From NCBI GenBank assembly GCA_031261015.1, contig JAISKG010000123.1, forward strand, positions 1 to 6,455: a stretch of 6,455 nt of DNA. Reading direction: 5' to 3'. Source of the DNA: Dysgonamonadaceae bacterium. Its GTDB lineage: Bacteria; Bacteroidota; Bacteroidia; Bacteroidales; Azobacteroidaceae. The position numbers and the translations under genes were made by a program. A model generated the notes under the pieces. It saw only the letters and a program-made list of their open reading frames with translations, was not told the origin of the DNA and ran no database searches. This document shows positions 1 through 6,455 of this stretch, in pieces (the first letter of the stretch is position 1; each line of letters opens with the position of its first letter).

Positions 1-25
1 AAAAGTCGTAGTCAGATGAAAAGTA

Positions 26-108
26 TGGATTGCTTCGCTGGCGCTCGCAATGACGGCACAAGAAAAAACCGCAGACGTCATTGCGAGGACAAAGTCCGAA
101 GCAATCCA
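26..108. repeat. 83-bp palindromic (REP/MITE-like) repeat
   Basis: Two 12-bp inverted matches are nested. The outer pair is TGGATTGCTTCG (26-37) with CGAAGCAATCCA (97-108). The inner pair is CTCGCAATGACG (44-55) with CGTCATTGCGAG (76-87). They are separated by an asymmetric internal loop (38-43 against 88-96) and a 20-nt A-rich apical loop (56-75). Sequences of the form 'GATTGCTTCG...CGCAATGACG' are, from memory, common dispersed intergenic palindromes in many bacterial genomes. No gene lies inside. It is probably a non-autonomous repeat, and it could also form a large hairpin in RNA read through from the left. Confidence 0.85.
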
Positions 109-140
109 GACAAATTACTTATTCCGGACAAATTACTCAT
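105..140. repeat. 18-bp tandem duplication
   Basis: The 18-mer at 105-122 (TCCAGACAAATTACTTAT) is followed directly by a second copy at 123-140 (TCCGGACAAATTACTCAT), with 16 of 18 bases identical. The first copy begins within the right arm of the neighbouring palindrome. The duplication therefore extended from the edge of that repeat into the leader of the small gene starting at 166. It could be replication slippage or a remnant of repeat insertion. No regulatory role can be shown. Confidence 0.75.
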
Positions 141-165
141 TAATAAAAATTAAAAAAAGAATCAA

Positions 166-489
166 ATGAAAAAAAGAATCATAAAAATCACATTACTAAT
201 CCTTTTCGTTGGTTCAGCTTGCTTTGCGCAGGCTGCCAACGAAAGCCGAATCGGATTGTATTCCGAAAAAAATAACCGTACGACGGAAAGCGCTTCCGTC
301 AAGGAATCCGTCGGCCTGTATTCCACGGAAGCGCCTTCAACAGACGGCATTTTACGTGCCGGAGGCAACGAAGGCGATGGCGACGGAAACCCAAACAAAG
401 TCCCGGCTAAAGACAGTTTGCTGCTTGTACTCGTCGTCGCAGCCGGCTATCTCTTCTGGAAGAAAAAGAAAAATCAGGGAGTTTACTAA
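166..489 (+). CDS. Small exported protein with C-terminal membrane anchor and basic tail
   Basis: This is a 107-residue protein that I cannot assign to a named family. Residues 1-23 look like a signal peptide: basic MKKRIIK, a hydrophobic core at about 8-18, and a small-residue cleavage region around 19-24 (ACFAQA). The mature part is short and polar. It carries two copies of a GLYS-type motif (ESRIGLYS at 26-33 and ESVGLYS at 47-53), then a Gly/Asp-rich linker (66-75). The C-terminus has three parts: VPAKD (79-83), a hydrophobic span at about 84-98, and a KKKKNQ cluster (99-104). That layout resembles C-terminal protein-sorting signals of exosortase-type substrates, or a simple type I membrane anchor. 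The start is the first ATG after an AT-rich leader, and no better start exists. The gene is followed by a terminator hairpin, so it is likely a single transcription unit. A real gene is supported by the coherent signal, linker and anchor architecture; the function is unknown. Confidence 0.75.
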   Translation: MKKRIIKITLLILFVGSACFAQAANESRIGLYSEKNNRTTESASVKESVGLYSTEAPSTDGILRAGGNEGDGDGNPNKVPAKDSLLLVLVVAAGYLFWKKKKNQGVY

Positions 490-526
490 ATCCTTGAGTT
501 AATAAATGTTTAAAGTTTTAAGATTG

Positions 527-557
527 GCGAAGGCTCTTGTGACAAGAGCCTTTTCGC
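527..557 (+). terminator. Intrinsic terminator hairpin after the small exported protein gene
   Basis: A perfect 10-bp stem (AAGGCTCTTG 530-539 with CAAGAGCCTT 543-552) closes a 3-nt TGA loop. T residues follow at 551-554, with a T-rich stretch after them. GCG at 527-529 can pair with CGC at 555-557 across a small bulge. It lies 38 nt after the stop of the small gene and before the promoter of the next gene, which fits a rho-independent terminator separating the two units. The T tract is short, so efficiency is uncertain. Confidence 0.75.
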
Positions 558-598
558 TATTTATTGGGGTAAACACAAAGGTTGCCCTTACGAATTAA

Positions 599-630
599 AT
601 TGGACATTCTAACAATTTGTTGTACTTTTG
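599..630 (+). promoter_or_regulatory. Bacteroidetes-type promoter for the GNAT-argG-argC block
   Basis: TACTTTTG at 623-630 matches the Bacteroidetes -7 consensus TAnnTTTG in every fixed position. Twenty bases upstream, ATTG at 599-602 matches three of four bases of the -33 TTTG element. This predicts a transcript beginning near 635-640 and a leader of only about 15-20 nt before the ATG at 656. The site lies just downstream of a terminator and upstream of an arginine gene block, as expected for the main promoter. No convincing arginine-repressor operator was seen around it. Confidence 0.6.
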
Positions 631-655
631 CATCAATTTGTCGGATTAGTCAAGA

Positions 656-1198
656 ATGAACAATAAAATTGAAATAATCGTCGCCAACGAAGCCCATATT
701 CCTTACGTTCCGGAAATTTTGCAAACCATGGAAGCGGCGGCGAAAGTACGCGGCACCGGAATAGCCAAGCGCACGCCGGAATATCTGGAGCAAAAAATGC
801 GCGAAGGGAAAGCCATTATCGCCTTGGCCGGCAAGGAATTTGCTGGTTTCTGCTACATCGAAAGTTGGGGCAACAAGCAATATGTGGCCAATTCGGGATT
901 GATCGTTGTGGAAAAATTCCGGGGGCAAGGCTTGGCGAAGAAGATCAAGGAAAAATCGTTTTATTTATCGCGAGAAAAATTCCCTGATGCCAAATTGTTC
1001 GGTCTGACTTCCGGCGCGGCTGTGATGAAAATCAATACGGAATTAGGCTACGCCCCGGTTACGTTCGCCCAACTAACGGATGATGAGGCGTTTTGGCGGG
1101 GTTGTCAAGGCTGTGTAAATTATGATGTATTGCAGCGCACCGATCGTCGTTATTGCATCTGTACAGCGATGTTGTACGACCCGGACAGGAAGAAGTAA
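656..1198 (+). CDS. GNAT-family acyltransferase, candidate N-acylglutamate synthase of arginine synthesis
   Basis: This 180-residue protein carries a GNAT fold signature. The central strand GLIVVEKF (81-88) leads into the acyl-CoA pyrophosphate loop RGQGLA (89-94). Downstream comes FGLTSGAAVMKINTELGY (115-132), a typical GNAT C-terminal strand and helix. The length suits a single-domain GNAT enzyme. It is promoter-proximal to argG and argC, which points to glutamate N-acylation, the first arginine step. From memory, the equivalent gene in Bacteroides thetaiotaomicron has been linked genetically to N-succinylglutamate synthesis; I cannot verify that here, so acetyl versus succinyl specificity is inference. 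The C-terminal part holds four cysteines (C150, C153, C167, C169) in a C-x2-C-x13-C-x-C pattern, unusual for a plain GNAT domain. The ATG lies at a suitable distance from the promoter at 623-630. GNAT assignment is firm; the exact reaction is moderately supported by context. Confidence 0.88.
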   Translation: MNNKIEIIVANEAHIPYVPEILQTMEAAAKVRGTGIAKRTPEYLEQKMREGKAIIALAGKEFAGFCYIESWGNKQYVANSGLIVVEKFRGQGLAKKIKEKSFYLSREKFPDAKLFGLTSGAAVMKINTELGYAPVTFAQLTDDEAFWRGCQGCVNYDVLQRTDRRYCICTAMLYDPDRKK

Positions 1199-1203
1199 TA
1201 AAA

Positions 1204-1263
1204 TAACCACAGAGAACACGAAGAAATTTTTCACTCTGTGTTACTTCGTGTTCTCTGTGGTTA
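1204..1263. repeat. 60-bp inverted repeat between the GNAT gene and argG
   Basis: A perfect 20-bp inverted repeat (1204-1223 with 1244-1263) surrounds a 20-nt loop (1224-1243). The left arm begins TAACCACAGAGAACACGAAG. The right half also contains a second CTCTGTG (1234-1240), so the loop resembles part of the arm. Sequences like 'ACCACAGAGAACAC' are, from memory, common dispersed repeats in environmental bacterial genomes. It fills nearly the whole 82-nt gap between two co-directional genes and would form a long stable hairpin in the transcript. No T tract follows; after it comes the A-rich leader of argG. It could be a passive repeat, an mRNA-stabilising hairpin, or a partial attenuator. 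Confidence 0.85.
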
Positions 1264-1280
1264 GAATTAAAAATAAAAAA

Positions 1281-2483
1281 ATGAAAAAGCAAAAAGTAGT
1301 TTTAGCATACAGCGGCGGCCTCGATACTTCGTTCTGCGCCATGTACTTATCTAAAGAATTGGGATATGAAGTATATACCGCTTTAGCAAATACCGGAGGA
1401 TTTACGCCTCACGATCTTCAATTAGTGGAGGAACGCGCATATCGACTTGGCGCAGTGAAACATGTCAATCTGGATATTACGCAAGACTATTACGAAAAAA
1501 GCATCAAATACATGATTTTCGGCAATGTGCTTCGCAACGGAACTTACCCGATCTCAGTAAGTTCCGAACGGATTTTTCAAGCTATTGCGATCATCAATTA
1601 TGCCAAATCCATCGGCGCGGATTATGTGGCGCACGGGAGCACCGGAGCCGGCAACGATCAAGTGCGTTTCGACCTGACATTCGACGTATTGGCTCCCGAA
1701 ATCGAAATCCTTACGCCGACTCGCGACCTGACGTTGACCCGCGAATATGAAATCAATTACTTAAAAGAAAACGGTTTTGAAGCCGATTTCGCGAAAATGG
1801 AATATTCCATCAATAAAGGACTTTGGGGAACGAGCATCGGTGGAAAAGAAACCTTAAAATCCGAGCAAACTTTGCCGGAAGAGGCTTATCCATCTCCATT
1901 GCAGGAAACCGGCGAAGAAACGCTGACGATTTCTTTTACCGAAGGCGAAATAGCAGCTGTGAACGGGCAAAAATACGAAGATAAAGTCAAGGCTATTCAG
2001 GAGATTGAACGAATTGCTTCGCGTTACGCCATCGGACGCGACATGCACATCGGCGACACGATTATCGGCATCAAAGGCCGTGTCGGTTTTGAAGCGGCAG
2101 CTCCATTAGTGATTATTCATGCACATAAAATGCTGGAAAAGCACACTTTAACCAAATGGCAGCAATATTGGAAAGATCAAATCGGCACATGGTACGGTAT
2201 GTTTTTGCATGAAGCGCAGTATCTCGAGCCGGTGATGCGCGACATGGAAGCGTTTTTGGAAAGTTCGCAGCACAATGTGACCGGAGCAGTGATAATCCGT
2301 TTGCATCCATACCGTTATACTTTAGTCGGCGTAGAAAGCGATTTTGATTTGATGAAAGCTGATTTCGGAGAATATGGCGAAGTGAATAAAGCTTGGAGCG
2401 CCGAGGATGCTAAGGGATTTACGAAAATACTAGGAATGCCGACAAAAATTTATCATTCGGTGCAGAAAAAGAACGGGAAATGA
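1281..2483 (+). CDS. argG: Argininosuccinate synthase
   Basis: The enzyme joins citrulline and aspartate using ATP to give argininosuccinate, the penultimate step of arginine synthesis in the cytoplasm. The product is 400 residues, the usual family length. The N-type ATP pyrophosphatase loop AYSGGLDTS is at 9-17. Other family blocks are HGSTGAGNDQVRF (118-130), SINKGLWGTSIGG (176-188) and GRDMHIGDTIIGIKGRVGF (252-270). Many other ArgG proteins read HGCTGKGNDQVRF at the second block. The Ser and Ala here match the divergent Bacteroidetes subtype as I remember it, so this is not read as loss of function. The frame stays open upstream to 1122, but that stretch is the end of the GNAT gene plus the inverted repeat. 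The ATG at 1281, after an A-rich leader, gives the canonical MKKQKVVLAYSGG start. The stop overlaps the argC start in ATGA, suggesting coupled translation. Confidence 0.97.
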   Translation: MKKQKVVLAYSGGLDTSFCAMYLSKELGYEVYTALANTGGFTPHDLQLVEERAYRLGAVKHVNLDITQDYYEKSIKYMIFGNVLRNGTYPISVSSERIFQAIAIINYAKSIGADYVAHGSTGAGNDQVRFDLTFDVLAPEIEILTPTRDLTLTREYEINYLKENGFEADFAKMEYSINKGLWGTSIGGKETLKSEQTLPEEAYPSPLQETGEETLTISFTEGEIAAVNGQKYEDKVKAIQEIERIASRYAIGRDMHIGDTIIGIKGRVGFEAAAPLVIIHAHKMLEKHTLTKWQQYWKDQIGTWYGMFLHEAQYLEPVMRDMEAFLESSQHNVTGAVIIRLHPYRYTLVGVESDFDLMKADFGEYGEVNKAWSAEDAKGFTKILGMPTKIYHSVQKKNGK

Positions 2484-3445
2484 AAATTAAAGCGGGAATT
2501 ATCGGCGGCGCAGGCTACACGGCCGGAGAATTAATCAGGCTTTTGATTCATCATCCTGAAGCAGAAATTGGGTTTGTGCATAGTATAAGTAATGCTGGAA
2601 ATAAAATTTCAGATATTCATGAAGGTTTGATCGGCGAAACGGATCTTAGTTTTTCCGAAACATTTGATTTACAAGAAATTGATGTTTTATTCCTTTGTTC
2701 GGCGCACGGCGAAAGTAAAAAATTTCTTGAAAATAATCAAATACACAAATCATTGAAAATCATTGATTTGGCTATGGATTACCGCGACGAGAGCGAGGAT
2801 TTTGTTTATGGCTTGCCTGAATTGAATAAAAACCGGATTGTTGCGGCGCGGAAAATTGCGAATCCGGGTTGTTTCGCTACGGCTATTCAATTGACGTTGT
2901 TACCCTTAGCTGCCAATGATTTGTTGCAAAACGAAGTACATGTAAATGCAATTACCGGCTCTACAGGTGCAGGCGTGAAGCCGGGCGCAAGTTCCCATTT
3001 CAGTTGGCGAAACAATAATATTTCAGTTTATAAAGCGTTTGAGCATCAGCATCTTGCAGAAATAAAGAAATCGCTTAAACAGTTGCAAAACGGGTTTGAT
3101 CCGGCAATCAATTTTATTCCGGTACGCGGCAATTTCACGCGAGGAATTTTTGCCGTGGCTTATACCGATTGTTTATTGAGTTTGAATGAAATAAAATATT
3201 TGTACACAACATATTATCAAAATGCAGCATTTACTTTTATTACAGATAAAAATCCCGATTTGAAACAAGTAATCAATACGAATAAATGTATTTTGCATCT
3301 TGAAAAACATGGAGATAAAATTATGATAATTTCGATTATTGATAATTTATTGAAAGGGGCTTCGGGACAGGCGATGCAAAATATGAATTTAATGTTCGGA
3401 TTGGACGAAAAAACAGGTTTGCAATTGAAAGCGAGCGCATTTTGA
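2480..3445 (+). CDS. argC: N-acetyl/N-succinyl-gamma-glutamyl-phosphate reductase
   Basis: The enzyme reduces the acylglutamyl phosphate to its semialdehyde with NADPH, the third arginine step. The product is 321 residues, full length for the short bacterial type. An N-terminal Rossmann motif reads GIIGGAGYTAGEL (6-18). The catalytic cysteine is C131 in NPGCFATA (128-135). An H-x-H site in EHQHLAEI (188-195) supplies the catalytic histidine. The C-terminal family signature is NLLKGASGQAMQNMNLMFG (289-307). In Bacteroidetes the substrate is probably N-succinylated, by analogy with the known succinylornithine transcarbamylase of that group. The start overlaps the argG stop by 4 nt (ATGA at 2480-2483). 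The gene is more AT-rich than its neighbours, especially after about 3000; 3181-3240 has 12 G/C of 60. No argD follows, unlike the order I remember from Bacteroides. Confidence 0.96.
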   Translation: MKIKAGIIGGAGYTAGELIRLLIHHPEAEIGFVHSISNAGNKISDIHEGLIGETDLSFSETFDLQEIDVLFLCSAHGESKKFLENNQIHKSLKIIDLAMDYRDESEDFVYGLPELNKNRIVAARKIANPGCFATAIQLTLLPLAANDLLQNEVHVNAITGSTGAGVKPGASSHFSWRNNNISVYKAFEHQHLAEIKKSLKQLQNGFDPAINFIPVRGNFTRGIFAVAYTDCLLSLNEIKYLYTTYYQNAAFTFITDKNPDLKQVINTNKCILHLEKHGDKIMIISIIDNLLKGASGQAMQNMNLMFGLDEKTGLQLKASAF

Positions 3446-3548
3446 ATTTTTATGTTTTCGATTTTGTCAAATAGAATGAACCCTGCGACGCAATTCGCGT
3501 GTCTGTTGCACCGCTACGCGGCGCACGGTTGTGGGGCGTGTATTCGCT

Positions 3549-3591
3549 CCGGGGGCTGCGCTCCGCCCTACGGGCGTTCGCTTACCCCCGG
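3549..3591. repeat. Nested hairpin within the palindrome cluster
   Basis: The outer arms are CCGGGGG (3549-3555) and CCCCCGG (3585-3591). Inside them CGCCC (3564-3568) pairs with GGGCG (3572-3576) around a TAC loop. The sequences between the two stems (GCGCT and GTTCGC) can partly pair as well. It forms the strongest single structure in the gap. There is no trailing T tract on the plus strand, so it is not a classic terminator, though it could slow transcription or protect argC mRNA from 3' decay. Confidence 0.7.
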
Positions 3592-3603
3592 TTATAAAGC
3601 TAC

Positions 3604-3618
3604 GGCCGCTACGCGGCC
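3604..3618. repeat. Perfect 6-bp-stem hairpin sharing the cluster's core 11-mer
   Basis: GGCCGC (3604-3609), TAC loop (3610-3612), GCGGCC (3613-3618). It contains the recurrent core CCGCTACGCGG (3606-3616) in its best-paired form. The same core appears at 3511-3521 and, inverted, at 3674-3684. Confidence 0.75.
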
Positions 3619-3733
3619 AAGGTTTGCGAATCTCAGTGGTATCACAAACGACAACCGATTTGTAATGGGGCGACCGCGTAGCGGCGACACAATTCACAAC
3701 ACAATTAGATAAAACTATAAATCATTAGAATAT

Positions 3734-4534
3734 ATGAAATTAACAATTATCGGCGGCGGCAACATGGGAGCCGCCATAGTCCACGGCTTAGTGCAGGGAA
3801 GCATTTTCAAACCCAACGATATTACTGTGATCGATGTAATGGAAGAGCCGCTCAAAGCTCTGCAGAATTTCAATCCCGCCATCCGTGTCGCGCTCAACGA
3901 TTACGAAAGCGTGGAAGAAGCGGATATTATCCTGCTGGCTGTCAAACCCTGGCTCATCGACAACGTGATTCTCGCAATTAAATTCAAATTGGATTACAGT
4001 AAGCAACTGATCGTTTCCATCGCAGCCGGAATTACGATTGCACAAATGAACGAAGTTTTACAGAAACCGAAAGAAGACGTGGTTTTACCTGTACTTTTCC
4101 GCGCTATCCCGAACACGGCAATCGCTATCCGTCAAAGTGTTACACTTTTGTCTTCCGAAAATGCTTTGCCGGAGCAGAAAGCTACATTATTAAAAATTTT
4201 CAGCGAATTAGGTCATGCCGTCTTTCTGGACGAAAGCAAACTGAGCGCAGGAACAGCACTCACTTCCTGCGGCATCGCTTACGTTTTCCGCTACATTCGC
4301 GCGGCCACTTTAGCCGGCATAGAAATGGGATTTTATCCGAAGGAAGCGCAAAATTTAGTGGTGAAAACCTTGTCGGGAGCCGCCGCCCTCTTGGACGAAA
4401 CGCAAGCCAATCCCGAAGCGGAAATCGACAAAGTAACTACGCCCGGCGGAATTACCATCCAAGGACTGAACGAATTGGAAGCCAACGGATTTTCCAACGC
4501 CGTGATCAAAGGCATCAAGGCCAGCAAAAAGTAA
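3734..4534 (+). CDS. proC: Pyrroline-5-carboxylate reductase
   Basis: The enzyme reduces pyrroline-5-carboxylate to proline with NAD(P)H, the last proline step. The product is 266 residues, normal for ProC. The N-terminal Rossmann loop is IIGGGNMGAAI (5-15). LLAVKPW (67-73) and IPNTAIAI (125-132) match family blocks usually written AVKP and MPNTP. The helical dimerisation domain contains TALTSCGIAYVF (174-185), where many homologues read SGSGPAY, and VTTPGGITIQGL (234-245), the ProC signature. The Ser-Cys-Gly-Ile variation is mild and need not affect activity. The start follows an AT-rich leader, and no TAnnTTTG box was found upstream. Transcription may come through the palindrome cluster from argC or from an unrecognised promoter. 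Its stop is one base from the stop of the convergent dipeptidase gene. In Bacteroides, as I recall, proC also belongs to this arginine cluster. Confidence 0.96.
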   Translation: MKLTIIGGGNMGAAIVHGLVQGSIFKPNDITVIDVMEEPLKALQNFNPAIRVALNDYESVEEADIILLAVKPWLIDNVILAIKFKLDYSKQLIVSIAAGITIAQMNEVLQKPKEDVVLPVLFRAIPNTAIAIRQSVTLLSSENALPEQKATLLKIFSELGHAVFLDESKLSAGTALTSCGIAYVFRYIRAATLAGIEMGFYPKEAQNLVVKTLSGAAALLDETQANPEAEIDKVTTPGGITIQGLNELEANGFSNAVIKGIKASKK

Positions 4535-4535
4535 C

Positions 4536-6455
<1,920 letters not shown>

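Larger units (their letters stand above)
3481..3705. repeat. GC-rich cluster of short palindromes (REP/BIME-like) between argC and proC
   Basis: The 288-nt gap between argC and proC holds no credible gene. The 11-mer CCGCTACGCGG, itself a 4-bp stem with a 3-nt loop, occurs at 3511-3521 and 3606-3616, and in reverse orientation as CCGCGTAGCGG at 3674-3684. CGGTTGT at 3526-3532 is mirrored by ACAACCG at 3651-3657. TGGGGCG recurs at 3532-3538 and 3666-3672. A larger nested hairpin sits at 3549-3591. The mix of direct and inverted copies suggests a composite element of the REP/BIME kind, probably dispersed in the genome. It is flanked by AT-rich DNA on both sides. No transposase gene is present in the window. 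Confidence 0.8.

Noticed and set aside
209..502. Alternative frame over the small exported protein gene
   Set aside because: It lacks a signal or domain pattern. The frame starting at 166 has a coherent signal peptide, linker and anchor.
616..619. TTTG as a -33 promoter element
   Set aside because: It is only three bases from the -7 box at 623. The spacing expected in Bacteroidetes promoters is about 20, which ATTG at 599-602 satisfies.
627..645. Arginine-repressor (ARG box) operator near the GNAT promoter
   Set aside because: TTTGCATCAATTTG resembles half of a box at best, with no second half in the right phase.
1241..1250. TACTTCGT as a -7 box for a separate argG promoter
   Set aside because: It departs from TAnnTTTG at two fixed positions and falls within the arm of the inverted repeat, so the match is best explained by the repeat itself.
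1122..1280. 53-residue N-terminal extension of argG in the same open frame
   Set aside because: It runs through the end of the GNAT gene and the inverted repeat, and it has no family similarity. The ATG at 1281 gives the canonical ArgG N-terminus and length.
3481..3705. Possible CRISPR array or structured RNA gene
   Set aside because: There are no regularly spaced identical direct repeats with unique spacers. The folds are short separate hairpins and do not match a tRNA or a riboswitch that I recognise.
3452..3712. Open frames of 86 and 76 codons on opposite strands between argC and proC
   Set aside because: Both lie over the palindrome cluster, are rich in Arg, Gly and Pro from GC-rich repeats, and show no domain-like pattern. 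They are by-products of the repeats.

Overview
The window looks like a chromosomal segment of a Bacteroidota bacterium, most likely of the order Bacteroidales. Three things point there. The DNA gyrase B tail and the argininosuccinate synthase are of the Bacteroidetes type. The arginine genes follow the acyltransferase-argG-argC-(argD)-proC order I remember from Bacteroides. The one promoter I can defend has the Bacteroidetes -7 box TAnnTTTG, and the starts are A-rich without clear Shine-Dalgarno sites. Genus cannot be fixed from this sequence.

Layout. Bases 1-165 hold an 83-bp palindromic repeat and an 18-bp tandem duplication. Bases 166-489 encode a small exported protein with a C-terminal membrane anchor and basic tail, followed by a terminator hairpin. 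A promoter near 599-630 then opens a plus-strand arginine/proline block: a GNAT acyltransferase (656-1198), argG (1281-2483), argC (2480-3445, overlapping argG by 4 nt) and proC (3734-4534). From the right edge the minus strand carries the 3' part of gyrB (5620-6455, running off the window) and a membrane-dipeptidase-family gene (4536-5681 or 4536-5627). The dipeptidase start lies inside the end of gyrB, and its stop lies one base from the proC stop.

How the genes work together. The GNAT enzyme is a good candidate for the first arginine step, N-acylation of glutamate. Bacteroidetes are known to use N-succinyl rather than N-acetyl intermediates. ArgC makes the acylated semialdehyde, ArgG acts late on citrulline, and ProC completes proline from the related glutamate semialdehyde. 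The acylornithine aminotransferase gene argD, expected between argC and proC, is absent. That gap holds about 230 bp of GC-rich palindromes.

No mobile-element gene, CRISPR array, RNA gene or clearly new multi-gene system is visible. The best leads are the gyrB/dipeptidase overlap that may encode a signal peptide, the cysteine-rich end of the GNAT enzyme, the small exported protein, and three different palindromic repeat families packed into the gene boundaries of an otherwise ordinary biosynthetic locus.
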